A DNA stretch of 64,000 nt from Negativicutes bacterium (lineage in GTDB: Bacteria; Bacillota_C; Negativicutes; Sporomusales_B; JARLHX01). Positions 26,433 to 34,911 of this stretch are shown here, piece after piece; position 1 is the stretch's first letter; each line of letters opens with the position of its first letter. The position numbers were made by a program, and so were the translations under genes. The DNA lies in NCBI GenBank assembly GCA_031292035.1, contig JARLHX010000018.1:1-64000 (forward strand), written 5' to 3'. The notes under the pieces were generated by a model. That model was given only the letters and a program-made list of their open reading frames with translations, made no database searches and had not been told where the DNA came from.

Positions 26433-28589
26433 ATGGATACACTGACCGGGACGGTGGAAAATGTCATTTACCAAAATCAGGACGGCAGTTTTGTTGTATT
26501 CAAACTCCACCCTGTGAATGAAAATGGGCTGATGACGGTGGTCGGCAACATGCCGGCGCCGCTGGTCGGCGAGGAACTGGCGCTCAGCGGCGAGTGGGTG
26601 GAACACAGCCGGTTCGGGCGACAGTTTAAGGCCCTGTCCTCTAAGCGGGCTGCACCGTCAACAGCGAAAGGGATTGAACGGTTTCTGGCGTCCGGAGCGA
26701 TCAAGGGGATTGGCCCGGCGATGGCTACGCGGCTGGTGGCGCGTTTCGGTGCCCGGGCGCTGGAAGTGATTGAGTACTATCCTCACCGCCTGATCGAGGT
26801 GGAAGGCATCGGCACCAAACGGGCTGACACCATCCGCCAGTCATTCGCCGAACAGTCGGAGTTGCGTGAAGTGATGCTGTTTTTGGAAACACACGGTGTG
26901 ACCGGCGCTTACGCCAGAAAAATATTTGCCCGTTTCGGATCAGCGTCCTTGACGGTGCTGAAGGAAAGCCCGTATCTCTTGGCTGAAGAGGTCGATGGGA
27001 TCGGGTTTCGTACCGCCGATCAAATTGCCACTGCTTTGGTCTTTCAGCGCAACGACCCGGCCCGTCTGGCGGCAGGAATCGGTTTTGCCCTGCTTCAGAC
27101 CTCTCAAAATGGTCATTGCTGTGTTCCGGAGGATTTCTTAGTCCAGGAAACAGCCAAGCTGCTGGCTGTCGAGCGGGTCGAGGTGGCGATAAGTCTCGCC
27201 GAGCTTGTCAAACAGGGGCGGCTGCACGCCGAGGATTTTCATGGAACGCGGCTTTTCTACTCCAACCATCTCTATCACGCCGAAAAGAGGGTGGCCGAAA
27301 GGCTAAAACAGATGCAAGACCGGGCCAAACCGGTGGAGCACGGCGACTACCGGGGCCTTGTGGCCGACTGGGAAAAGAACGCGGCGGTGACGCTGGCCGA
27401 GGCACAGCGGGAAGCGGTGGTGGCGGCACTGGCTCACGGTGTATTGGTTATGACCGGCGGACCGGGAACCGGAAAAACGGTCACCGTGAAAGGAATCCTT
27501 GCCGTTTTAGCCGAGCAGGGCTTTAAAATACTGCTGGCGGCACCGACCGGCCGGGCTGCTAAACGACTGAGTGAAGCCTGTGACCGGGAGGCTTCGACCA
27601 TCCATCGCCTGCTGGAATCGACTGGCGGGTTGGAAGGGGCGCCCCAGTTCCTGCGGAATGAAGATACGCCCTTGGAAGCCGATGTCATCATTATTGATGA
27701 AGCATCGATGCTGGATATTGTGTTGATGCATTATTTGCTCCGGGCGGTGCCGGAAGGCTGCCGGGTGGTGTTGGTGGGGGACGTGGATCAGTTGCCGGCG
27801 GTCGGTCCGGGCTCGGTGCTGAAAGATATCATTCGGTCAGCTACTGTGCCGGTCATCCGCTTGACTGAGGTTTTTCGCCAGGCGGGCGAAAGTATGATTG
27901 TTGCCAACGCGCACCGCATCAACCGGGGACTGATGCCAGATAGCGTCAGCAGCATCGACTTTCAGTTCAGGGAGATCAACGAAGAGGATTCGGTGGCGGC
28001 GGCGGTGGTGGAACTCTGCCGTGACGAGCTGCCAGCTGCCGGCTTTGACGCTTGGCAGGATGTTCAGGTATTGGCGCCGATGCACCGGCATAGCTGTGGG
28101 GTCGAAAATCTCAATAAGCTGTTGCAGGCAGCCATCAATCCGGGTGGGGACGGGCAGCTGACCTCCGGGATTAGTCAGGTTTTGCGCCACGGCGACAAGG
28201 TGATGCAGATTCGCAATAACTATGTGAAGGGCGTCTTCAACGGCGACATTGGCACTATTGTCAGCGCCGAACCAGCCCGGGTCATTGTCCGTTATCCGGA
28301 AAGTATTGTTGTTTACGAACGGAGCGAACTGGGAGAAATTGTCCTGGCCTACGCCATGAGTGTTCATAAAAGCCAGGGAAGCGAATACCGGGTAGTCGTT
28401 ATGCCTCTTGTAGCGAGTCATCATATTATGCTGCAGCGCAACCTGCTGTACACTGCGGTGACCAGAGCCAAGGAACGGGTGGTTCTCCTGGGAAGCAAAG
28501 CCGCTCTCAACACCGCGCTGGCCAACGACAGGACGAGGCAGCGGTATTCGCTCCTGGCTGAGCGGCTGCGGGGTGAAAGCTTTTGCTGA
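26433..28589 (+). CDS. recD2: RecD2-type ATP-dependent DNA helicase
   Basis: Superfamily 1B 5'-3' DNA helicase found in bacteria without RecBC. The N-terminal region (about residues 1-200) has OB-like and helix-hairpin-helix segments (IKGIGPAMATRLVARFG, EGIGTKRAD, VDGIGFRTADQIA). The motor starts with Walker A MTGGPGTGKT (about residue 345), Walker B VIIIDEASMLD, the LVGDVDQLP motif and the late AMSVHKSQGSEY and YTAVTRAKERV motifs. 718 aa is normal. ATG at 26433 lies 6 bases after GGGGGTG. It is flanked on both sides by TnpB elements in the same direction. Confidence 0.93.
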   Translation: MDTLTGTVENVIYQNQDGSFVVFKLHPVNENGLMTVVGNMPAPLVGEELALSGEWVEHSRFGRQFKALSSKRAAPSTAKGIERFLASGAIKGIGPAMATRLVARFGARALEVIEYYPHRLIEVEGIGTKRADTIRQSFAEQSELREVMLFLETHGVTGAYARKIFARFGSASLTVLKESPYLLAEEVDGIGFRTADQIATALVFQRNDPARLAAGIGFALLQTSQNGHCCVPEDFLVQETAKLLAVERVEVAISLAELVKQGRLHAEDFHGTRLFYSNHLYHAEKRVAERLKQMQDRAKPVEHGDYRGLVADWEKNAAVTLAEAQREAVVAALAHGVLVMTGGPGTGKTVTVKGILAVLAEQGFKILLAAPTGRAAKRLSEACDREASTIHRLLESTGGLEGAPQFLRNEDTPLEADVIIIDEASMLDIVLMHYLLRAVPEGCRVVLVGDVDQLPAVGPGSVLKDIIRSATVPVIRLTEVFRQAGESMIVANAHRINRGLMPDSVSSIDFQFREINEEDSVAAAVVELCRDELPAAGFDAWQDVQVLAPMHRHSCGVENLNKLLQAAINPGGDGQLTSGISQVLRHGDKVMQIRNNYVKGVFNGDIGTIVSAEPARVIVRYPESIVVYERSELGEIVLAYAMSVHKSQGSEYRVVVMPLVASHHIMLQRNLLYTAVTRAKERVVLLGSKAALNTALANDRTRQRYSLLAERLRGESFC

Positions 28590-28906
28590 CCAAATTTTTA
28601 TCGACGCAAGCCTACGAACGTCAGTCGTAGGTGGACGATTTTTCTTTAATTTTGGTTGTGTTCGTGAGTAATGCTGATTGAGAGACTATCGTAATCGCAG
28701 ACGGCAAGCAGGGTCAGGAGTGGTGGGTTTGCGGACATACTCCAACTGTTCGTTGTTCATTGAAACCTTATGTTGCCAAGGACCATCGCTTTCACTGCCA
28801 TCTGGAAAGTCGAAAAGGTTTACGAATGAAATCTTAATTTTAGAAAATAAATGGTATAATTATGGTAAATTGTTGTACTTTTATTTTATAAAAGGGAGGG
28901 TTAACT
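28590..28906 (+). other. 317-bp region before the second TnpB
   Basis: Contains a 7-bp hairpin (28611-28617 with 28625-28631) followed by a T-rich stretch, which may terminate recD2. A TATAAT at 28855-28860 is a good -10 box but lacks a clear -35. The rest is probably the left end of the second IS element. Confidence 0.45.
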
Positions 28907-30373
28907 ATCGCTAAACAATCAAAAACACCAAGTTTTATTTTAACCCTCCCTCTAAAAACACAACTCTACCAAGAGCATATTTTGATTCGCAAGCTAGACG
29001 TTGGACGAATGTTCTATAATGCTTGTCTTGGGGAGCTATATTCCAGATATAATTCCATGATTAAGAGTCCTGCCTACCAACAGTCAATAGGTCTTTCCAA
29101 AGAAGATAAGACTCGCAATTCCAAGTTGAACGAGCTTCGACGGGATTATAAAATAGGCGAATATGACTTGCACGACTTTGTTGCGCCGATGAAAAGACAT
29201 TTCAATTCTCTCGACATACATACGGCGCAAAAAGTCGCCACTAGGTGCTACGATGCTTTCACAGACTTACTTTTCGGAAAGGCAGATCAAATTCATTTTA
29301 AGAAGCGTGGTTCTTTTGATAGTCTTGAGAGTAAAACGAACTCTACCGGGATTAGGTATCGAGATGGGTTTCTGAAATGGGGCAGGCTGGAAATCCCGGT
29401 GGAGATAAAACCTAAAGATGACTATGCGCATGAGTGTCTAAGTCGCAAAATCAAGTTCTGTCGTATACTCAGAAAGTCAGTCGGGAGCAAGGATAAGTTC
29501 TATCTCCAACTGATACTCGATGGACTTCCTCCCATCAAGGTCGATGAATATACGGGGCAGATTAAGCATCCAATTGGTTCTGGAAAGGTTGGCCTTGATA
29601 TTGGAACTCAGACGCTGGCTATATCAAGTAAGACGGATGTAAAACTCATAGAACTAGCCGAAGGCTTAGACCAAAAATATAGTGAGATACGCCGAGTACA
29701 ACGGGCGATTGATAGAAGCCGACGAGCTACCAATCCCGAGAATTATAGTGAAGATGGCACAGTCAAGAAAGGTCGGCTAAAATGGGTTCGGTCTAAAAGA
29801 TACAAAAAACTCCTCTATCGTTATCGCGAATTGAATCGCTTGTATACGGATAAGAAGAAGCAAAGTCATAATGTTCTTGCGAACTTCGTTTTAAGCCTTG
29901 GTGACGAGATATATGTCGAAAAAATGAATTTCAAAGCCTTGGTCAAACGGGACAAGAAGAGTGAACTCAATTCGAAAAGAAAATTCAAGTGCAAGAAGCA
30001 GTTTGGCAAGTCAATCCTGAGAAAGTCCCCTTCTTTGTTTCTTGCGATACTCGAAAGAAAACTAATCTATATTGGGAAATCGTTAGGCAGAGTCGATACA
30101 TGGAAGGTGAAAGCCAGCCAGTATTGCCACTTGGACGACACCTATAAAAAGAAACCCCTCGGTAAGCGGTGGAACGACTTTGCAGAGGCCAAGATTCAAC
30201 GAGACATGTACTCCGCATTCCTCCTAATGAACGTCCATCCTAATTTAGAGAGCATTAATAAAGAATGGTGCGATAGCACTTTTGATAACTTTAAAGCCCT
30301 TCATGATGTTGAAGTTAAGCGATTAAACGTATTAAACAATATATCAAGCGTGGGAATCAAAAAAGCGGCTTAA
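28907..30373 (+). CDS. TnpB-family protein lacking a zinc ribbon, with an ATC at the start position
   Basis: Member of a large Firmicute TnpB clade. RuvC residues are seen: aspartate in VGLDIGTQTLAI, glutamate in IYVEKMNF and aspartate in KIQRDMYSAFLL. Where other TnpBs have four cysteines, this one has KASQYCHLDD with a single cysteine, which fits its clade. Homologs that I recall begin M-AKQSKTPSF; here the frame reads AKQSKTPSFIL from codon 2 but codon 1 is ATC (28907), 6 bases after GGGAGGG. The first ordinary start is a TTG at 28982, which would remove 25 conserved-looking residues and has no ribosome binding site. So the gene is either started at ATC or damaged. Confidence 0.8.
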   Translation: MAKQSKTPSFILTLPLKTQLYQEHILIRKLDVGRMFYNACLGELYSRYNSMIKSPAYQQSIGLSKEDKTRNSKLNELRRDYKIGEYDLHDFVAPMKRHFNSLDIHTAQKVATRCYDAFTDLLFGKADQIHFKKRGSFDSLESKTNSTGIRYRDGFLKWGRLEIPVEIKPKDDYAHECLSRKIKFCRILRKSVGSKDKFYLQLILDGLPPIKVDEYTGQIKHPIGSGKVGLDIGTQTLAISSKTDVKLIELAEGLDQKYSEIRRVQRAIDRSRRATNPENYSEDGTVKKGRLKWVRSKRYKKLLYRYRELNRLYTDKKKQSHNVLANFVLSLGDEIYVEKMNFKALVKRDKKSELNSKRKFKCKKQFGKSILRKSPSLFLAILERKLIYIGKSLGRVDTWKVKASQYCHLDDTYKKKPLGKRWNDFAEAKIQRDMYSAFLLMNVHPNLESINKEWCDSTFDNFKALHDVEVKRLNVLNNISSVGIKKAA

Positions 30374-30553
30374 CAGCCGCTATGGAGTATCGGTTGAGAA
30401 ACGAGCCGAGCTATCGTTAAGCCCTCGTCGGAGGGTTTGATAGCGAAAGTCTTGGAGAACTCGGTCAGTGTTTAGGCGAAACGTTCTTTGGAACAGCCTT
30501 TAAGAAGCCGAAGTACCTAAGAACCCTACGGCTTTAGTTAGTAGGAGTTTCAG
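30374..30553 (+). ncRNA. Probable omega RNA / right end of second TnpB element
   Basis: The 180 nt after the stop codon have several hairpins: CCCTC-GAGGG near 30421-30437 and AAGCCG (30506-30511) with CGGCTT near 30530-30535, just before the likely element end. There is no reading frame. By analogy with the TnpB family this is the guide-RNA scaffold. Confidence 0.45.
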
Positions 30554-30626
30554 GCGCCCGGAATTGGTGCCGGGGAAAATTATTTTGTTGGGGATGAAAT
30601 AATGGCCAGTGGGGCGAATAAAACGA

Positions 30627-31232
30627 TTAGCCCAGAGATTCAACAAATGCCTTGAGTACGTCGGGATCGAAGGCGGTGCCGGCGTGGTTGCCAAGCTCGC
30701 GAACCGCTTCATTGCGGGTTTTTACCCAGTGCTGGGTGCAGGGGTTGATAAACCGGTCGTAGTAATTGGCGACGGCGATAATCCGGGCGCCAAGGGGGAT
30801 ATTAACACCTTTGAGACGTTTGGGGTAGCCCTTGCCATCCCAGCGTTCGTGGTGATAACGGATATAGGGGAGAATGTCCTGGCAGACAGGGATGTTTTCC
30901 AACATATAGCTGCCGGCGTTGCAGTGGTTTTTGTAGGTACTCATTTCCCGGGTGGAGAGATAGGGGACTTTCGTCAGCACCGAGTTGGGGACGGTGAGAT
31001 GGCCGATATCATGCAGCAGAGCAGCGCAACGGATTCTTTCAATCTCATTGCGTGGCAGGCGCATTTTAGCGGCTATGCTTACGGCATAGTTAGCAACCTG
31101 CTGACTATGCAGGAAAAGTTTGGCGTTTTTCAGTTCGATGAGCGGAATCAGGAGGCTGACGACGCCATTAAGCGCTTCGCTAGCGTTTAGTCCGGTCTCA
31201 GCAGCCTGCAATAGTGTTAGCATAGGGCGCAA
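30627..31232 (-). CDS. HD-GYP domain protein (probable cyclic-di-GMP phosphodiesterase)
   Basis: 201-aa single-domain protein. It holds the HD-GYP metal and signature residues in order: FLHSQQV, LLHDIGHL (HD), STYKNHCNAG, and HHERWDGKGYP (the GYP motif), then RIIAVANYYDR. No receiver, sensor or membrane part is present. It probably hydrolyses c-di-GMP in the cytoplasm, which would favour motility; it lies next to, but divergent from, the flagellar operon. TTG at 31232 has AAAGG 7 bases upstream and is preferred over the ATG at 31223. A long frame on the opposite strand is a shadow of this gene. Confidence 0.9.
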   Translation of the reverse strand: MRPMLTLLQAAETGLNASEALNGVVSLLIPLIELKNAKLFLHSQQVANYAVSIAAKMRLPRNEIERIRCAALLHDIGHLTVPNSVLTKVPYLSTREMSTYKNHCNAGSYMLENIPVCQDILPYIRYHHERWDGKGYPKRLKGVNIPLGARIIAVANYYDRFINPCTQHWVKTRNEAVRELGNHAGTAFDPDVLKAFVESLG

Positions 31233-31345
31233 CGAACTGCCTTTCGTAAAAGAGTCAAGTATAAAGTACTTTTGCTATAAATGCCAATAATCCTGCCTTG
31301 TCATGCAAAATAATGTAGATTTCCCCTAGATTTAAGTTGAAATCC

Positions 31346-31374
31346 TTTGTGCCTTATGTCGAGTATGGTATAAT
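31346..31374 (+). promoter_or_regulatory. Sigma-A-type promoter for the flagellar operon
   Basis: TTTGTG (31346-31351), 17-bp spacer, perfect TATAAT (31369-31374), 26 bp before the ATG of the YvyF-like gene. Confidence 0.55.
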
Positions 31375-31399
31375 TCTTCTAAAGGGAGGCGAAGCACCC

Positions 31400-31801
31400 A
31401 TGAACTTGAAGAATTGTATCGAATGCGGCAACATAATGGTTGAGAATCCCAGTGGTTTATGTCCGAACTGTATCCGTGACGAGGAAGCGGCCGAAGACAA
31501 GGTAGCCGAATTTTTGCGCGACACCAGAAGGGCGTCAGCCGAGGAAATCGCCAAAGGAACCGGGGTCAAGCTGAAGATCATTTTGCGCATGCTCAAACGT
31601 GGACGGATTACCAGTGATGCGCAGATTTCATATCCATGTGAAACTTGTGGTGCACCAATAGCCGAAGGCCGGGTGTGCGACCAGTGCGCCAAGGGGATAA
31701 ACGACCAGATCAAGAAAGATCCCTGGCAGGCGCCCAAGCAGGCAGAGGCCCCCAAGAAAGATGAACGGATGTATATTAAGGATCTTCTGAATAGAAAATA
31801 A
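31400..31801 (+). CDS. yvyF: YvyF-like flagellar operon protein
   Basis: 133-aa protein found at the head of flgM operons in Firmicutes. It has two cysteine pairs near the N-terminus (CIECG, CPNC) and two more in the second half (CETCG, CDQC), so two zinc ribbons, with a helix-turn-helix-like stretch between (SAEEIAKGTGVKLKIILRMLKRG). That layout suggests a DNA- or RNA-binding regulator, but its role is not established. The ATG at 31400 follows GGGAGG by about 11 bases. flgM follows 154 bp downstream behind its own sigma-28-like promoter. Confidence 0.85.
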   Translation: MNLKNCIECGNIMVENPSGLCPNCIRDEEAAEDKVAEFLRDTRRASAEEIAKGTGVKLKIILRMLKRGRITSDAQISYPCETCGAPIAEGRVCDQCAKGINDQIKKDPWQAPKQAEAPKKDERMYIKDLLNRK

Positions 31802-31891
31802 TAAAATACGAAAATAGGTCTTAGAGGGCGTAAAGTGGTCAAAGTGGCAAGCTTAATGGTGATAAACCTCTAAAATGAAAGGTGGCGGAGA

Positions 31892-31919
31892 TTACAATCC
31901 CCATCTTTTTTTACGATAC
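31892..31919 (+). promoter_or_regulatory. Putative sigma-28 promoter of flgM
   Basis: TTAC (31892-31895), 16-bp spacer, TACGATAC (31912-31919), 36 bp upstream of flgM. The same TTAN-N16-NNCGATAN layout is found before both flagellins and flaG. Confidence 0.6.
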
Positions 31920-31955
31920 AATAATAGGAGTTTCTACGCAAGTGAGGTGTCTGCG

Positions 31956-32258
31956 ATGATTATTTCCGGCAATCAGATCCAAAATATCATGAAGGTCTAC
32001 GCCGACCAGAACAAGGTAACCAAGTCCGCCAAGTCGCAAGGGAGCAGTCCGACCTCGAAAAAGGATGAGGTTGTACTGTCCACCCAGGCCCAGGAATTTG
32101 GCCAGATCTACCAGGCCCTGAAAGCGATGCCTGATGTGCGCGCCGACAAGGTCCAGGACGTTTCTGACCGGATTGCCCAAGGCAATTACAGTGTCGAGGC
32201 GAAAGACGTGGCGGAAAAAATGCTTGGCCGGATTATGGCCGATCAGATGCCCAAATAG
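31956..32258 (+). CDS. flgM: FlgM anti-sigma-28 factor
   Basis: 100-aa protein that holds sigma-28 (FliA/SigD) inactive until the hook is complete. The C-terminal sigma-binding helix region is recognisable (VRADKVQDVSDRIAQGNYSVEAKDVAEKML), and the N-terminus is flexible and polar (TKSAKSQGSSPTSKKDEV), as in other FlgM proteins. The ATG at 31956 has GAGGTG 7 bases upstream. It begins a tight run with flgN (9 bp later), flgK and flgL. A putative sigma-28 promoter precedes it, giving the usual negative feedback loop. Confidence 0.92.
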   Translation: MIISGNQIQNIMKVYADQNKVTKSAKSQGSSPTSKKDEVVLSTQAQEFGQIYQALKAMPDVRADKVQDVSDRIAQGNYSVEAKDVAEKMLGRIMADQMPK

Positions 32259-32267
32259 GAGGAAACC

Positions 32268-32765
32268 ATGAAGGAAAACTGGGATCGTTTCATTGCCCTG
32301 CTTGCTGAAATGGTGGACTTGTACCGGGTTATTCTGGAGCTAAGCATGCAAAAACGCGAGTTGTTGGTCGCGGCCAAAACGAAGGATTTGGAGTTGTTGA
32401 CGCAAAAAGAAGAACGCGTCATTCTTCAGATTGGGAAACTTGAGTCAGCCAGAGGAAAACTCGCCCGCCAGATCGCGGCAGAGCATGGTTTAGACGGGGA
32501 TGGTTTAACTCTGCCCCAATTGCGGGAACTGACCGAACCGGAGACTGCGTCTAAACTGGAGGAAATTGCTATTGAATTTGGCAAGATTATGGGTGAGCTA
32601 GCCTCGGTGAACCAACTCAATACCGAGTTGATTCAACAGGCGCTCAGTTTTGTCAATTACAATATCAATTTGTTGACCCGGAGTACAGTCCCCCAGACCT
32701 ATGCGGCCCGGGGTCAGGGCAATCAGGAAACGCAATCGCTGAAGCTGGTTGATCGCCGCGTCTAG
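32268..32765 (+). CDS. flgN: FlgN export chaperone for FlgK/FlgL
   Basis: 165-aa, almost wholly helical protein of the FlgN family that escorts the hook-filament junction proteins to the export gate. Typical features are the heptad-rich N-terminal helix (LLAEMVDLYRVILELSMQKRELLVAAKTKDLELLTQKEE is its region, residues 9-47) and the C-terminal NYNINLLTRS motif. ATG with AGGAGG 6 bases upstream. Its clients are encoded immediately downstream. Confidence 0.9.
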   Translation: MKENWDRFIALLAEMVDLYRVILELSMQKRELLVAAKTKDLELLTQKEERVILQIGKLESARGKLARQIAAEHGLDGDGLTLPQLRELTEPETASKLEEIAIEFGKIMGELASVNQLNTELIQQALSFVNYNINLLTRSTVPQTYAARGQGNQETQSLKLVDRRV

Positions 32766-32795
32766 CACAACTTTGGAATTCATGGAGTTGATCAT

Positions 32796-34865
32796 ATGAT
32801 CTCGACTTTTAGCGGTCTTAACACAATGATTCGCGGCTTGACCGCCCAACAGCTTGCTTTGAACACGGTGGGGCACAACGTTACCAACGCCAACACGGTC
32901 GGTTATTCGCGCCAGCAGGTCAACCTTACTGCCTCAAGTCCGGAGACGATTTACGGCGGGTCAGGCCAGTTGCAGGTGGGTACCGGCGTTAATATCCAGT
33001 CGGTTACCCGCGCCCGGGATACGTTCATGGACCAGCAATATTGGGCTGAGAACGGTACGCTGGGTTATGCTAATGGTTCTCAGGATGCGTTGAGCAAAAT
33101 CGAGAGCGTTTTCCACGACGACGCCGACTCGGGGATTCAGACGGCGCTGGACAATTTCTGGAATTCCTGGCAGACGATGTCTACCAACAGTTCTAACGAC
33201 AGCGCCCGGGTTGCGGTGCGCGAGCAGGGGGCGGTGCTGGTCAACACCATCCAGCAAGCACAAGGACAGTTGAATAATATGGTGTCTGACACCAATAAGA
33301 ATATTACCGCCCAAGTAGCCCAAATTAACCAGATTTCTTCGCAAATTTTCAGTTTGAACCGGCAGATCAGCAATATCGAGGTCGGCGGGCAAAACAACGC
33401 CAACGATCTGCGCGACCAGCGGGACCTGCTGACCGATCAGCTGTCTCAGTTGGCCAACGTCCGGGTGAATGAAGACACCAATCATAATTACATCATTCAG
33501 GTGTCGAATGTAACGCTGGTCGACGGCAACGGTACTACCCAACTGGCTACCCAATCTTCGGTCGATCCGCAATACGGCTTTCAGGTTCAGTCGGTGGTCA
33601 CCGCCGGCATCAACCCCCAGGCAGTCAAGTTTACCGGCGGGGAGATGAAGGCCCTCCAAGAGACCAATTCCACGACAGTCCAACAGTACCTTGGGGATTT
33701 GTCGACCATCAGCCAGTTCCTGCAGCAGGATTTTAACGCTGTGAGCCAAGCTGGTTTCGGCAGTGATAACAGCACCGGTAACACCTTTTTCGGCGATCCG
33801 TCCGTCACTCCGAATATGGGAACCATCACCCAGACGAATGGGACCGGTGGCGCGATGACGGTGAATGGCATGTATTCGGGGTCGTCTGCGACAACGATTA
33901 TGGTCAAGATAGGTTCTTTTGCTCCTTCGCCGCCAGCCCCTGTCGGGCAAAATCAGGTACAGAGTGCTAGCTATTCCACCGACGGAGGCGCCACCTGGAA
34001 TGCCGCCACGCCAGATTATGGCACCCCGTCCTCATTTACCCTTGCCAACGGCCTTACTGTCAAGATTGCCACTAGTGCTAACAATGTTGTCAACGATACA
34101 TATTCGTTCAGAGTGCAACCAACTACCCAGGGCGAATGGTTGAGCTCGCTGCAAGTCAACCCGGTCCTTTTCACCAGCAATGGAGCGGCCAAAATTGCTG
34201 CCAAGACCGGAGGCGTTAATAATGTATCGCAGAGCAATTCGGCAGCTGGCGCTGCGACGGTAAGCGGGACCTACACACCGGATTCGGCCACTGATTTCAC
34301 TAGTAAAAATTATCAGATAACCAATAATATAACCGCCGGAACGGTAACCAGTATAACGGTTGTCGTAACTGATCCCGCCACCGGCAACGATCCGGTCACC
34401 GGTGGACCTCCGTCTCATATCGTTGTAGCCGGACCGCCATTCAACTTGCCATATGGATTGACAATGTCCTTCGCCAACAGCACCTCCAATACGGCGGGCG
34501 ACACATACAGCTTTAGCGTGCCGCAGGGCAACGCCAGTGGTGACAACGCCATAGCGCTAGCCAACGCATTGAAACTGCCCACTAAGGCGGGTAATGCGTT
34601 GCAAGGAGCGTCACTGGACGACTACTATGCTTCGGTTGTCGCCAATCTCGGCATCCAGTCTCAGGGCAGCCAAGAGTTACAGAGCAATCAGAAGACGCTG
34701 GTAAATCAGATTGATAATTTTCGCCAGTCGACATCCGGAGTCAGCCTGGACGAGGAAATGACCAATATGATCCTCTATCAGAAAGGCTATAATTCGGCGG
34801 CCAGGGTGGTCACCACCATTGACAGTATGCTGGACACCTTGATCGGCATGAAGGCGACGCCGTAA
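32796..34865 (+). CDS. flgK: FlgK hook-filament junction protein 1
   Basis: Secreted structural protein joining the hook to the filament. The N-terminal D0/D1 helices (STFSGLNTMIRGLTAQQLALNT, residues 3-24, then ANTVGYSRQQVNL) and C-terminal helices (SLDEEMTNMILYQKGYNSAARVVTTIDSMLDTLIG, residues about 650-684) are classic. 689 aa is longer than B. subtilis FlgK (507 aa); the extra length lies in a T/S/G-rich middle part, residues about 330-590, probably surface-exposed. It has no cleaved signal, as expected for type III export. Confidence 0.95.
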   Translation: MISTFSGLNTMIRGLTAQQLALNTVGHNVTNANTVGYSRQQVNLTASSPETIYGGSGQLQVGTGVNIQSVTRARDTFMDQQYWAENGTLGYANGSQDALSKIESVFHDDADSGIQTALDNFWNSWQTMSTNSSNDSARVAVREQGAVLVNTIQQAQGQLNNMVSDTNKNITAQVAQINQISSQIFSLNRQISNIEVGGQNNANDLRDQRDLLTDQLSQLANVRVNEDTNHNYIIQVSNVTLVDGNGTTQLATQSSVDPQYGFQVQSVVTAGINPQAVKFTGGEMKALQETNSTTVQQYLGDLSTISQFLQQDFNAVSQAGFGSDNSTGNTFFGDPSVTPNMGTITQTNGTGGAMTVNGMYSGSSATTIMVKIGSFAPSPPAPVGQNQVQSASYSTDGGATWNAATPDYGTPSSFTLANGLTVKIATSANNVVNDTYSFRVQPTTQGEWLSSLQVNPVLFTSNGAAKIAAKTGGVNNVSQSNSAAGAATVSGTYTPDSATDFTSKNYQITNNITAGTVTSITVVVTDPATGNDPVTGGPPSHIVVAGPPFNLPYGLTMSFANSTSNTAGDTYSFSVPQGNASGDNAIALANALKLPTKAGNALQGASLDDYYASVVANLGIQSQGSQELQSNQKTLVNQIDNFRQSTSGVSLDEEMTNMILYQKGYNSAARVVTTIDSMLDTLIGMKATP

Positions 34866-34911
34866 TAAATCCCGGCTGAAGGATCAGTCGGTCGATAGGA
34901 GGAAAAGGATT

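Larger units (their letters stand above)
28650..30555 (+). mobile_element. Second TnpB-only IS element (approximate ends)
   Basis: The TnpB gene plus a structured 3' region ending at about 30552 (GGAGTTTCA), with no TnpA gene. Its DNA is AT-richer than recD2. It lies in the same orientation as the first TnpB element, 2.6 kb downstream. The exact left end was not determined. Confidence 0.5.

Noticed and set aside
30609..31190. 193-codon frame on the + strand
   Set aside because: It is the antisense of the HD-GYP gene, which has all catalytic motifs on the minus strand; the + frame has no recognisable domain.
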